Numbered from the stretch's first letter, positions 18,176-27,841 are shown. The stretch: 64,000 bases of DNA from Marinobacterium zhoushanense (GCF_014641945.1 NZ_BMIJ01000008.1:62001-126000), one strand, 5' to 3'. A program made the numbers and translations. The notes: generated by a model not told the origin, from the letters alone.

Positions 18176-18799
18176 TTAAAAACTATAGCCAAATAAATCA
18201 ATATCGTCTTTAAATGATTCTTCAACTAACAGCTTAGTTTTTTCATTATAAAAGTCCCTATAGTTTTTCTCACCCGAAGAGTTACGCCAAGGTAAATCAG
18301 CAACAATCCCTACCTCAGAACAAATTTTTTTAAAGTCAACTGCCAAATTCTCATACTTCCCAACAAAATTTAATGCGACTCTGCCCGTTCGACTACATAT
18401 AAAATCTTTTTGGAGCCGGACGTTACCTGAACACCGCCATTGCAGATACTGTTCGAATCCCCCAAGGCCTTTAATAAATTCATGCTGATAGTGATATTTA
18501 TCTTTCAACATAAATTTGTAAAGCGACACTTGCCAATCCCATGGGTTACGGACAAAAGCGAAAGAGAAATATTTTTTAAATTCGTCTTCCCCAAGCTTAT
18601 CGATAAGTTCAATAGCGGATATATGGCTATGAAAAGGCTGTGGCACGTCGACAAAAGGCAATGCCACTTTTTTATTGATTCTATTTATAAATTGCATGCA
18701 CTGCCCTGCCGCATAGGGCATTAGCGCTTCAGTTATACTTGTCCCAGCATTCTTATAAACATGAACAAATAAAAATTTATATTTTTCAGACTTTAGCAT
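18176..18799 (-). CDS. Carbohydrate sulfotransferase (Sulfotransfer_2 type)
   Basis: 207-aa PAPS-dependent sulfotransferase candidate. The 5'-phosphosulfate loop is FVHVYKNAGTSITEAL (residues 11-26) and the 3'-phosphate site is FVRNPWDWQVSLYKF (near 82-96, R84 and S92), as in HNK-1/chondroitin-type enzymes. No signal peptide or membrane anchor, so it would act in the cytoplasm on a lipid-linked intermediate. It overlaps the upstream glycosyltransferase by 14 nt. The CysQ-CysC fusion in module B would supply PAPS and remove PAP. The target sugar is unknown. Confidence 0.85.
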   Translation of the reverse strand: MLKSEKYKFLFVHVYKNAGTSITEALMPYAAGQCMQFINRINKKVALPFVDVPQPFHSHISAIELIDKLGEDEFKKYFSFAFVRNPWDWQVSLYKFMLKDKYHYQHEFIKGLGGFEQYLQWRCSGNVRLQKDFICSRTGRVALNFVGKYENLAVDFKKICSEVGIVADLPWRNSSGEKNYRDFYNEKTKLLVEESFKDDIDLFGYSF

Positions 18800-19613
18800 G
18801 CGAACGACCGATTAAAGATCTAAACAACTTAGATAGGATTTTACGAACCAAAAAAAATGGTAACTTTGAGAAGAAATTTAATTTATAACCAACATTATTA
18901 TAAAACTTCGTTACAACTTTAAACTCTTCCAATTTGAAAATCGCACTATTTCGGAGTTGACTTGATATACCGTCTGTACGATAGAACACTATAGGCTTAT
19001 TGTGATATGAGAAATCGTACACCCTTTGCGCTCTAAAGAAAAAATCGAAATCCATGCGAATCTTGTAATTTAAATCATATTTACCAATATTCTGAAAAAC
19101 ATCTGACCTGACAAATGTCGCCTGATGACTTACCCTTGCTTTTTTAATGGCAGAATACACGTCATTGCGTTTTTTAGAAAAATCCTCATAAACAGGTGCG
19201 ATCTTGCCGGTATCGGTTTTATACTGAAAGCAGACTACTTCTGTGTCAAGATAAGGAATGATACTTTCAATCTCATATCTGGAAAGCAAAATATCTCCAC
19301 AATTCAACATCTGAATATAATCCCCTGATGCGAGACTTATCCCTTTATTGAATGCATCTGATACACCACCATCTTTTTCACTTATCCATAAATCTATATG
19401 GTCTTCATATGACTTTATTATATTTATAGTGTTATCAGTAGAAGCACCGTCCACGACAATATATTCGATATACTCATACGACTGCTCTATTACGCTACTA
19501 ATAGTTTCAGCAATATTTTTTTCGCCGTTATATACTATTGTAATTATACTAATAACAGGCTTTCCACCACTACACTGTTTTAACTTGCGTGTATCCCCCG
19601 TCCTTTCAACCAT
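18786..19613 (-). CDS. Glycosyltransferase family 2
   Basis: 275-aa GT-A protein of the WcaE/WcaA type: ISIITIVYNGEKNIAETISS near 21-40, VVDGASTDNTI, WISEKDGGVSDAFNKGISLA and GDYIQMLNCGD. The DGxSDAFNKG block is typical of colanic-acid-type family-2 enzymes. The metal DxD is replaced by LNCGD, also seen in that group. A 150-nt AT-rich gap separates it from the downstream end of the next upstream gene. Specificity unknown. Confidence 0.88.
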   Translation of the reverse strand: MVERTGDTRKLKQCSGGKPVISIITIVYNGEKNIAETISSVIEQSYEYIEYIVVDGASTDNTINIIKSYEDHIDLWISEKDGGVSDAFNKGISLASGDYIQMLNCGDILLSRYEIESIIPYLDTEVVCFQYKTDTGKIAPVYEDFSKKRNDVYSAIKKARVSHQATFVRSDVFQNIGKYDLNYKIRMDFDFFFRAQRVYDFSYHNKPIVFYRTDGISSQLRNSAIFKLEEFKVVTKFYNNVGYKLNFFSKLPFFLVRKILSKLFRSLIGRSHAKV

Positions 19614-19763
19614 TCGTTACTATTTCCAAAATAATTAAAATACTACGAATAACACACTGATAAGCCATTAAATATAACCAATATTATAATCTAGTTTAAG
19701 CTAAACTTGTCCGCATTAAGAATCGATAATTAAGAATATGATAGATAAAACAACAAACAAAAA

Positions 19764-21002
19764 TTATGAATTAAGCAACGACTGATACAAAGCACAATAT
19801 TTTTCACCAACAACCGCATAGTCAAATTGATTAACTACTTTTTCACGTGCATTTTTACTTAATTGAGTATGATTGCTGTTATGCAGAACCCATTCAATGC
19901 CTTTAGCTAAATCAATAGCCTCAAACGGCTTAGCCAAATAACCATTAATCTTATGATCAACTATATCTTTTAGTCCTGTCGTATCGAACGCAACCACAGG
20001 TGTTCCACATGACATGGCCTCTGAAGCAGTCTGTCCAAAGGCCTCTTGAAGACTGGGGACCACCATAGCGTCAGCAGCACTGTATGCGATACACAAGCTT
20101 AAATCATCGTATAGTCTTCCAAGATAATGTACTCCTTTTAGATCACCGTCTTGTATACGAGGAGGACTACTGCCAAAAATAACCAACTCAACATCATTTA
20201 CGTTTAAAGCAGCTAACGCTTCTACTAACTTTGAGTATCCTTTTCTTGCATCGCTTTCAGCACCCATAGCACCAAACAAAACAATTTTTTTGTCTGGCGA
20301 CAAATCTAACAATCGTCGCGCAACATTTCGGTCGACTGGACGATATATGTTAGTATTAATAGGATTAGGTATTGATATTGCCTGCCTATTGGCGAATAGA
20401 AAACTTTCCTTAGCCTCTCTTTCTAGCCACTGACTAACGCCGACTAATGTCAAGGATGGAATCCGTGAGAAACTCTTCTCTTTCCTTCTCATCACCCATG
20501 ACGAAAGATCTTTCTTATCGCCCTTTTTTAATAAAGGACACCCATTACAGCCATGTTTAAATTTTTCACACCCTTCACTATAATGGCACCCTCCGGTAAA
20601 TGCCCACATATCATGGAGCGTCCATACAACCGGCACTGATATTTTAGCCAGTTCATCAACCGAAACCATTCCATCACATAACCAATGAAGATGTACTATA
20701 TCTGGCTTGACCTCATTAATTTTTTTTACAACATCTGAAAAAGGTAGCCAGGCCGGAGAAAACAATACTCGACTTCTGTCCGAGTATCTAACTAAAGGCA
20801 ACGAATCAAAAGCAGGGCGCAGCTTATTAAATAAACGCACTATTTTTGATTTGCTCACTAAAACTAAATCGTCATCTCCACTTTTACTTTGAACAAGTAT
20901 CTTTGAGTCTACATTTTCATTTAACAAAGCCTCATGTAGCCGATATGCTGCTCTAGCTGCTCCACCATATATATCGTAAGTACTAACATGTAATACTTTC
21001 AT
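19764..21002 (-). CDS. Glycosyltransferase family 4 with Cys cluster (WcaC-like)
   Basis: 412-aa GT-B enzyme. N-terminal VLHVSTYDIYGGAARAAYRL (residues 3-22), then HLHWLCDG and a cysteine-rich block TGGCHYSEGCEKFKHGCNGC (near 136-155) typical of WcaC-like colanic acid glycosyltransferases. The C-terminal donor domain has LFGAMGAESDARKGYSKLVE and VVPSLQEAFGQTASEAMSCG (E-x7-E). Its start overlaps the upstream stop in TAATG. Specificity unknown. Confidence 0.9.
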   Translation of the reverse strand: MKVLHVSTYDIYGGAARAAYRLHEALLNENVDSKILVQSKSGDDDLVLVSKSKIVRLFNKLRPAFDSLPLVRYSDRSRVLFSPAWLPFSDVVKKINEVKPDIVHLHWLCDGMVSVDELAKISVPVVWTLHDMWAFTGGCHYSEGCEKFKHGCNGCPLLKKGDKKDLSSWVMRRKEKSFSRIPSLTLVGVSQWLEREAKESFLFANRQAISIPNPINTNIYRPVDRNVARRLLDLSPDKKIVLFGAMGAESDARKGYSKLVEALAALNVNDVELVIFGSSPPRIQDGDLKGVHYLGRLYDDLSLCIAYSAADAMVVPSLQEAFGQTASEAMSCGTPVVAFDTTGLKDIVDHKINGYLAKPFEAIDLAKGIEWVLHNSNHTQLSKNAREKVVNQFDYAVVGEKYCALYQSLLNS

Positions 21003-21928
21003 TATATAAAATTTTTACCTGTCAAAATTCGACTTATCTTATTAACTATTCGATAAAATATATTTTTACGTCTACTCTTATAGTATTTTTTAACAGCTAG
21101 AACGAAGTCTTCATCCTCGCGGAAGCAAAAGTCCCAATTAATTTTATAAGTACTATTCAAAATAGGATTTTTTGCTTTAATTATAGAGTCAGTGCTATTC
21201 CCACAATTTACCCCGCTACCGTCACGACCAATGTTATCAACATAGGATATTGCCGGATTTAAACACAGTCCATCTGCTTCGAAGATCGTCGCATACCAAA
21301 AAACGGCCCAAGTATTAATCTTTCCTAATTTATTATCAATGATCTGAGGCCAAAAAGCACTCGTACCCTCCAAATCAAAATCGTATTTTTGCTGATCAGA
21401 CCAATCACTAATAATTCTTTCAGGATCTTTTCTGAAAGCATCCCATCGATTTTTCCACGTAGCCCACCCCCAGCAATTCATAACCCGCCAAAAATAGACA
21501 TCTTTTTCTTTATTTAGAGCTACAGGATAGTTCCACCCACTTATATGCCAAACCTCTTGACTATATAAATAAGTATCCAACGCAGAATTCATAAATTTCA
21601 AAAAGTAAGGGCTTGTTACTATATCGTCCTCTAATACAATCACCTTACCATATTTATCTATAACCTCTGTCACGCCATCGATTATAGATTTTGCCAACCC
21701 CAAATTAATTTCTCGTTCAATAATCTTAATACTATTAAATCCATCAATAGACTTTATATAATTACGAACTTCAATTACTTTACCAGTATCCTTTTCATAC
21801 TTAGCAGCATCACTAAAAATATAAAGATCACTTTGCTGTGCAAGCTCATTATTGGCAAGAGCGCTAATTGTACTTTTTGTGTGATCAATTCGATTGTAAA
21901 CGAATAGAACAATTGGAGCCAGACTCAT
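21002..21928 (-). CDS. GT-A glycosyltransferase (GNT-I-like/family 2)
   Basis: 308-aa protein opening with APIVLFVYNRIDHTKSTISA (residues 4-23), then VIVLEDDIVTSPYFLKFMN near 94-112 with an EDD metal site, as in GNT-I-like bacterial sugar transferases. WHISGWNYP and NCWGWATWKNRWDAF are further conserved-looking aromatic blocks. No membrane segment. The product linkage is unknown. It overlaps the family-4 gene by 1 nt. Confidence 0.82.
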   Translation of the reverse strand: MSLAPIVLFVYNRIDHTKSTISALANNELAQQSDLYIFSDAAKYEKDTGKVIEVRNYIKSIDGFNSIKIIEREINLGLAKSIIDGVTEVIDKYGKVIVLEDDIVTSPYFLKFMNSALDTYLYSQEVWHISGWNYPVALNKEKDVYFWRVMNCWGWATWKNRWDAFRKDPERIISDWSDQQKYDFDLEGTSAFWPQIIDNKLGKINTWAVFWYATIFEADGLCLNPAISYVDNIGRDGSGVNCGNSTDSIIKAKNPILNSTYKINWDFCFREDEDFVLAVKKYYKSRRKNIFYRIVNKISRILTGKNFI

Positions 21929-21996
21929 CTAAACACTTCAACATATTTGAAAGAATTAACAAGGTTAAATAGCTAGACATAGAATACTGATGTGAA

Positions 21997-23007
21997 TTAT
22001 TTTTCCACATTTCCTAATATAGTCTGCCACACATTTTTCACGGCACTATCACCAAATAACTCATTAGCTCGATTTCGAATCGCTTCCCTGCTTGCAAGCT
22101 GGCTACTAATATTTTTTGAAACTGACTCAACTAACTCACCTATTGTCTTATATGTGGTAAGTCCATCGAAACCTATCTCTGTCGAAAGCCATAATAAGAA
22201 CGGAGTTTCGATCGCTATAACAGGTACTCCAAGAGATGCAGCATAAAAAAAACTTCCACTTACTATCATCTCTTTATCTACTTGAGCTAATATTAGCCCA
22301 GACGATTTCGATACCAATTCCTGAGCTTCAATTTTATCCAAAAAGCGATTTACAATCTCAACATTTTTACCTTTAGCTAAATCTTGGAGCTCATTCAAAT
22401 AACCTATTTCATCACAACGCCCTGCTATGACCAACTTCTTGCAACTATTCCAATTACGGATTACATCGCTAATATTTTTATATCGAGCAATACTTCCGAA
22501 CATAACAAAATAGTCAGCCATTCCCTTACTACTTAATATTCCATCTCCTGAAGTTACACTTATTTCATACAAAGGGTGTGGTATATACTTATAGCCTTGT
22601 CTTAATAGGTGCCCCGAATGTGTAACCTTTAGGCTCGCTAAATCAGCCAGAAAAGACGTCAATCTGGTTGCAAGTTTTGCTCTCCACCCATACATGTGAT
22701 GGGGATATATATTGTGACGCACATAAACAACTCGCCGGGCCATTATGCGATACAACAATACATATAAGAAACATTTGGCGAATCCTGTCAACGAAAACTC
22801 ACCATTATTTCCTCTTAAAGCATTTTCGTGCCAGTTTATTATTATCGAATCGTATTCCTTGCGAAATACATATCGAAATGGGTTTTCCAAAAATTCGCAC
22901 TTCTTACATATTGGAACAACATCATAAATTTCACTCAACATATTTATATTGAGCTCACAATATTCATTATTATTTAGTTTGTAAGGTATATAGGCTATCT
23001 TTTTCAT
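21997..23007 (-). CDS. GT-B glycosyltransferase, family uncertain
   Basis: 336 aa. It starts KKIAYIPYKLNNNEY, contains VVYVRHNIYPHHMYGWRA (near 93-110), and in the C-terminal half YFVMFGSIARYKNI and a donor-site region AQVDKEMIVSGSFFYAASLG followed by VPVIAIETPF. This is a GT-B arrangement similar to glucuronosyl/mannosyltransferases of EPS loci, but I cannot place it in a named family. AT-rich, in line with its neighbours. Confidence 0.75.
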   Translation of the reverse strand: MKKIAYIPYKLNNNEYCELNINMLSEIYDVVPICKKCEFLENPFRYVFRKEYDSIIINWHENALRGNNGEFSLTGFAKCFLYVLLYRIMARRVVYVRHNIYPHHMYGWRAKLATRLTSFLADLASLKVTHSGHLLRQGYKYIPHPLYEISVTSGDGILSSKGMADYFVMFGSIARYKNISDVIRNWNSCKKLVIAGRCDEIGYLNELQDLAKGKNVEIVNRFLDKIEAQELVSKSSGLILAQVDKEMIVSGSFFYAASLGVPVIAIETPFLLWLSTEIGFDGLTTYKTIGELVESVSKNISSQLASREAIRNRANELFGDSAVKNVWQTILGNVEK

Positions 23008-23077
23008 ATGAAATCAAAGTAATTACATACTAAAAAAAGAGATATTTTCGCCGACGGCTTTTTATTAAAGCAAAGAA

Positions 23078-23863
23078 TTACTTGTCCCATAAATCATATG
23101 GAAACGATTCCAATAACTTTTTACCATCCCAATCAATTGATGGCTCGCCACCCATTTCTAACGCAGAGCCAACAGACCTCGCAGCATTAAATCCGCCACG
23201 TCCAGAACCTAAATAATAATCTTCATATTTAAAGTCATCTTCATTTTGACTCTTAATCAATCTGGCAGGTATACCAAAAGCTTCAGCAATAATAATCGCA
23301 TGCAACGAGGAACCAACAACAAAGTTACTTTGAACTATCCTACTAATTATTTCATCAAATTTACCTGTGGGACTAACGACATTGGCATCTTGCTTATAAT
23401 AATCCAAATCATTCAGATTGGGCACAACGGTAAAGTCATATTTTTTATGGAATGATTGTGAAACATATTTATGGAAATAAGTAGGGAAAAGTAATCCAGG
23501 ATCCCCAAAAACAGACGGGCATGAAATTGACTTTTTTTCTAAAAAATCTTGAGTTAACGGCCCTCTAATCGCTCTTATATCAAGAGAATTAAAATCATAT
23601 TTGTTTAATATTTTCCCATTTCTCCCTGTCCCCCACAAAACATCACCATCTGACGCAAAATGTAGAATTGAACCAACTGTAAGTAAGTTAACATCGCTCT
23701 TAGCACAATTAACTTTTTTCTTAGACTCCGAAAGTATTTTATCAACCAACATTGGCCCAATCAGATCTCCAAAATTATTCACCCTTTTATATATTGGCAG
23801 GTATGAAAAAGGTTTATTTTTAAAATACTTTTTCCTTGGATTCCAATAAATAATATTAGGCAT
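23078..23863 (-). CDS. Polysaccharide pyruvyl transferase (GumL/ExoV-like)
   Basis: Second PF04230 member of the window, about 261 aa. RVNNFGDLIGPMLVDKIL (near 26-43) corresponds to the N-terminal NFGD motif of GumL/ExoV-type ketal transferases; DVLWGTGRNG, RAIRGPLT, VFGDPGLLFP and VGSSLHAIIIAEAFG (His-Ala instead of His-Gly) follow. The ATG at 23863 overlaps the upstream stop by 8 nt; an in-frame TTG at 23890 would add nine residues and is less likely. It probably adds pyruvate to a terminal sugar of the module A glycan. Confidence 0.85.
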   Translation of the reverse strand: MPNIIYWNPRKKYFKNKPFSYLPIYKRVNNFGDLIGPMLVDKILSESKKKVNCAKSDVNLLTVGSILHFASDGDVLWGTGRNGKILNKYDFNSLDIRAIRGPLTQDFLEKKSISCPSVFGDPGLLFPTYFHKYVSQSFHKKYDFTVVPNLNDLDYYKQDANVVSPTGKFDEIISRIVQSNFVVGSSLHAIIIAEAFGIPARLIKSQNEDDFKYEDYYLGSGRGGFNAARSVGSALEMGGEPSIDWDGKKLLESFPYDLWDK

Positions 23864-24977
23864 AATTAAACCCAAGACCAATCTGATCAAGTCCTTTCAC
23901 ATTCTCAAGCATTGCAACTAAATTTGAAAAGCGATAAATGCGCATCCCGCTATAACAATCATTGATTCCATAAGAGATAAATAAACTATGGCTGTCTTTT
24001 TGGTAAGCTGCACCACAAGGATAAAAACATGCCTCTACTCTACCGTTCAGCTTATTTTTTGGTTGCATACGGTATTCATCAACAGACAATTTAAATAACG
24101 GTTTACACGCTACTTTTACGGGTCTAAATGGCGGCACTGAGGTAAATGAAATCATAGAACCGGTATATATATCGCCTGATAGAGATTTTACATGACTCTG
24201 CGTTATGTAATAAAACTCCCCCCCTATCTTAATTGGAGAAGCTCCCCCTCTAAGCTCTCCAAACTTTTCTTCAATGTAATTAGAGTCCCAAATAAATTTT
24301 GAATACTCATAAGCGTTCGCGATATTTTTAGATCGATCCATTTCCACTTTAAGCACAACAAATGGAGAGATTGAATACACTGCAAAAAGATCGTTATTAT
24401 ATTCAAAGAAACCCCAGTTTTTTTCTATAGATCTTCGCCCATCTTTTTTTATCAGTTTGATTGGATTTGATTTTGGAACAAGATTCTCATTCACCTCTTG
24501 AATATATATTTCATTTGGCACTTCCGAGTGCCCAGTGTTATATGTTAGATATAACCGGCCACGAAATAAAAAGAATCTTGGATCTGCGCACCAATCCAAC
24601 TTGGCTCCATTCTCGTACAATCCAATTGCTGTTTTTTTTTCAACAATTACTTCAAATTTATCATAACTCAGAAGAGAAAACTTCAACTTCCGTACTTTAT
24701 CTGAGCCCACATATCTATATACCAATACCATACCCTTACTCCCTAAATATAGAGAAGGGTTGAAACAGTAGCCTTCATCCTGCAGTTTAAATGCTATTTT
24801 TTTTTGTAGAAAAGGATGAGGATTTAATGTTTTTTGCAAGTAGCCTTTTTTTACTGCATACTCGATCAAAAACAGCTTAGGGAGAAGTTTGTTTTTGAAT
24901 ATTTGAATTTTTTTAAACAGCTTTCTCAATAAACTTTTAAATAATGAACCAGAAAAGCCCGTCATAAAAGATATCAC
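23856..24977 (-). CDS. GH130-like five-bladed beta-propeller protein
   Basis: 373 aa built of repeated beta-rich blades: FNPSLYLGSKGMVLVYRYVG, CADPRFFLFRGRLYLTYNTG, KNWGFFEYNNDLFAVYSI, GASPIKIGGEFYYITQSHV and YPCGAAYQKDSHSLFISYG. The DPR and GGASPI motifs resemble glycoside hydrolase family 130 (mannoside phosphorylases and hydrolases). No signal peptide is visible, so a cytoplasmic role is likely. GTG start overlaps the upstream TGA as GTGA; an ATG four codons in is the alternative. Function in glycan synthesis is unknown; it could be a phosphorylase or a non-catalytic relative. Confidence 0.7.
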   Translation of the reverse strand: MISFMTGFSGSLFKSLLRKLFKKIQIFKNKLLPKLFLIEYAVKKGYLQKTLNPHPFLQKKIAFKLQDEGYCFNPSLYLGSKGMVLVYRYVGSDKVRKLKFSLLSYDKFEVIVEKKTAIGLYENGAKLDWCADPRFFLFRGRLYLTYNTGHSEVPNEIYIQEVNENLVPKSNPIKLIKKDGRRSIEKNWGFFEYNNDLFAVYSISPFVVLKVEMDRSKNIANAYEYSKFIWDSNYIEEKFGELRGGASPIKIGGEFYYITQSHVKSLSGDIYTGSMISFTSVPPFRPVKVACKPLFKLSVDEYRMQPKNKLNGRVEACFYPCGAAYQKDSHSLFISYGINDCYSGMRIYRFSNLVAMLENVKGLDQIGLGFNYA

Positions 24978-26029
24978 CCATATCTTCTCAGGATATTAAG
25001 TAATTTTTCTATTTCATTATCGTAAAAATAGTCGTCACTTAATCTTATTTGGCTGCCATCAAAACCTTTAAGCTCATTTAACATTGTATGTATACGATTT
25101 GAAATATTACTTGCGGCAAAAAATGGGACTTTAACCTTTTTTTGTGGCATTTTAAGCTTTATTTCTGTATTTATCACCGTACCAAAGCCATGACTATCCA
25201 AAACTTCTTTTGCTGTTCTACACTCAGCAAATGCAATCGGGTAGCAGCCAGCAGCTATTGCTTCTAACATAATTCTCGAACCGCTAGCTTCTGTCATAGA
25301 AGTTAGCAGGAATATTTTCGAATCCCCAAGCAATTCACTTAATTCAGTTCTTGGCAAACCCACAACGTTTTTTACATTAATACCTTTAGCAGTTAACTTT
25401 TCATATACCTTATTCAACAATGGCAAATTTCTTGCCGGATGGGTATTAGTTGCTGAAATTATATCAATCCGCCTTTCTTTAAATTCTTTCTTATATATAT
25501 TAAACTCATTTTGATTTATGCCAAATGGCAGCACATGTGTATCACCTGAAAAACCGATATTCCGCAATTCTTCGGCTTGATTTTCAGTAGGAACTATAGC
25601 CACATCACATTCGAGTACTGTCTCTTTAAAGCCTCTCTGCATAGATAAGTAGGAAACATCATGATGTACTCGAATAATGTGGATGGAGTTTGGTAAGCTA
25701 GCCTTTAACCTAACCAAAGGTTTAATAGCATCGCTATACCAACACAGATTATATAAAATAACATCTGGAGATAATTTCTCTATCTCCTCGACCCAAGATT
25801 CAAACCCTTCTTTGAAAAATCTATAATTAACACCTCTTATTGGACCACTCATCTTATGAGATAAATTACCTTCTCTTAAAAAGGCATGACGTTCAATACA
25901 ATCCGCCTTTTCAAAAACTCTAAGCCAGCTATAAGGAGTTTCCTGGTCTAGCCACTTCGCTGCATAGTTAGCATGATCATGTATTCCAAGCCACTTTATT
26001 TTTTTCTCATTAGAAGTCATAAATACCAT
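24974..26029 (-). CDS. Glycosyltransferase family 4
   Basis: 351-aa GT-B enzyme. WLGIHDHANYAAKWL at the N-terminus, VRVHHDVSYLSMQRG-type central stretch (IIRVHHDVSYL), CDVAIVPTENQAEELR, and the donor domain DIISATNTHPARNLPLLNKV and LTSMTEASGSRIMLEAIAAG (E-x7-E). Starts 15 nt after the ABC transporter gene stop. Specificity unknown. Confidence 0.85.
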   Translation of the reverse strand: MVFMTSNEKKIKWLGIHDHANYAAKWLDQETPYSWLRVFEKADCIERHAFLREGNLSHKMSGPIRGVNYRFFKEGFESWVEEIEKLSPDVILYNLCWYSDAIKPLVRLKASLPNSIHIIRVHHDVSYLSMQRGFKETVLECDVAIVPTENQAEELRNIGFSGDTHVLPFGINQNEFNIYKKEFKERRIDIISATNTHPARNLPLLNKVYEKLTAKGINVKNVVGLPRTELSELLGDSKIFLLTSMTEASGSRIMLEAIAAGCYPIAFAECRTAKEVLDSHGFGTVINTEIKLKMPQKKVKVPFFAASNISNRIHTMLNELKGFDGSQIRLSDDYFYDNEIEKLLNILRRYG

Positions 26030-26044
26030 TAAATATAAAACTAA

Positions 26045-27841
26045 CTAAATATGGTCGGCCATACGACGGAACATATCGTTCCTACACACCAGTTCGTCAT
26101 AAGTGCCACTGTCTATCACTCTACCCTCACCCATCAAATAAATATTGTCACATTTCTTTACGGTTGCGAGCCGATGTGCGATCATTATTATCGTTTTTTT
26201 GCCTGACAAGTCATGGATAGCGTCCATTAACGATTTTTCAGTAATCCCATCGAGCGCACTAGTGGCTTCATCCATGACTAATACTTCGACACCATCATAT
26301 AACGCCCTAGCGATTCCAATACGCTGGCGCTGCCCCCCCGACAACTGCAAACCACGCTCTCCAACTCTGCTGTCTAAACCCTCTGGTAACTCTTTTATTA
26401 AATCTTCTAAATGAGCAATACGCACAGCATTTCTAACTTTATCTTCATCAATTTTTTCTGGAGATAAGCCAAAGGCAATATTTTCTCGAATACTCGAGTC
26501 TGCTAAAAATATTGACTGTGGAACATAGCCAATTTTATTCTGCCAGCCTCGCTTATTTTCACTATCTATCTGCTCTCCGTCGACACATAAGCAACCAATA
26601 TCAGGTTCAATTAGTCCTAGAATGATGTCAATAGCCGTTGACTTACCAGATCCTGAGGCGCCAACCAAACCGATTACTTTATTTTTTGGAAAGCTAACAT
26701 TTAACCCTTTAAGAACAGAATCTTTCTTATTTGGATAACGAAACCAAATGTTATCCATGGTTATTTCAGATTGAAAATCAACATCCTTATTAGTTATTAT
26801 CTCGGTGTTCGTTTCAGAAAACTTGCTTGATTCCAAATCCGCTTTCAAATTATCGAATACTATCATATTCCCACGCAAGCTTGCCAAAGCCACATATATT
26901 TGTTGGAAGGCCGGAAGCAGCTTAAAACCAGCTAACGCGTATACAGCCAGCACTGGCAAAACAGTTGCGAGATCACCTTCGTGAACTGATAGTAAGTACA
27001 TTACCAATACTATGATGGAGCTAAAAGCTAACAATTCCATCGCATAACGAGGAACTTGAGCCAACACCATGTTAGCTCCTAATGCTCGGCCATAACGGCT
27101 ACTTGTTTCAGCAAACCTCAGATTAAAATTAGACTGACGACCTAATAACATTGTATCTTTAATGCCACCGAATCCTTCCTGCATCAGTTTCAATCTATCG
27201 CGGTTAACCTCCGTTATAACACTCCCGTTATTCTGCAAACGTCTCCGTACCGTACGATAAAGCACAAAATAAGCGGTAGTGAAAATTAATAGTCCAGCGA
27301 TAGCAACGAAAGGGTTATAAATAAATATCGCTGTTGTCATAACCAAAGCCATCACAACACGCGCATTTAGTTGTAGAAAAGGCGTAATTACTTGGTTAGT
27401 TAACCGATTACTCTCTGAACCTATCTTACTTATCAAATGCACGCTAGTTCCATTCGCATGAAATAGCCACGTTTGTTGCATATAGTATCTATACAAACGC
27501 GAACTCAACTCTGCTCCTAGCTGTTGTGCATAATTTGATAAACGCCATGTAGTAAATATTGAAATACACGCTGAACAAGTTAACACTATTATTACAGAGA
27601 TTGCCAAGAAAAACAGAAAATCCTCTGGTGTATTTAGTCCACTATGATGATAGAGGTTTGCTACTATCCCTGGTTCCTCTATGCGTTTTGTATTTGCAAC
27701 AAGCGACATAAACGGACCTATCGAAAAAACACTAGCCATTTCTGCGAATGCCATTAGCACGACAAACAATTGAAGAATCAGTAGGTTTTTACGCTGATCA
27801 GAAGATAGTAGTTTGTAAAGAAGCTTCAGTTGTCTAAACAT
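26045..27841 (-). CDS. ABC-type lipid-linked oligosaccharide flippase (PglK/MsbA-like)
   Basis: 598-aa half-transporter with membrane and ATPase domains in one chain. The N-terminal membrane domain has six hydrophobic segments (first near 22-45: FVVLMAFAEMASVFSIGPFM, which is PglK-like). The ATPase has GLVGASGSGKSTAID (Walker A, near 393), YVPQSIFLADSSI (Q-loop), LQLSGGQRQRIGIARAL (signature, near 493), VLVMDEATSALD (Walker B) and AHRLATV. It would flip undecaprenyl-linked oligosaccharide made by module A. Module A has no Wzx/Wzy of its own, so this is its only visible exporter. MsbA-type lipid A export cannot be excluded but is less likely here. Confidence 0.88.
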   Translation of the reverse strand: MFRQLKLLYKLLSSDQRKNLLILQLFVVLMAFAEMASVFSIGPFMSLVANTKRIEEPGIVANLYHHSGLNTPEDFLFFLAISVIIVLTCSACISIFTTWRLSNYAQQLGAELSSRLYRYYMQQTWLFHANGTSVHLISKIGSESNRLTNQVITPFLQLNARVVMALVMTTAIFIYNPFVAIAGLLIFTTAYFVLYRTVRRRLQNNGSVITEVNRDRLKLMQEGFGGIKDTMLLGRQSNFNLRFAETSSRYGRALGANMVLAQVPRYAMELLAFSSIIVLVMYLLSVHEGDLATVLPVLAVYALAGFKLLPAFQQIYVALASLRGNMIVFDNLKADLESSKFSETNTEIITNKDVDFQSEITMDNIWFRYPNKKDSVLKGLNVSFPKNKVIGLVGASGSGKSTAIDIILGLIEPDIGCLCVDGEQIDSENKRGWQNKIGYVPQSIFLADSSIRENIAFGLSPEKIDEDKVRNAVRIAHLEDLIKELPEGLDSRVGERGLQLSGGQRQRIGIARALYDGVEVLVMDEATSALDGITEKSLMDAIHDLSGKKTIIMIAHRLATVKKCDNIYLMGEGRVIDSGTYDELVCRNDMFRRMADHI

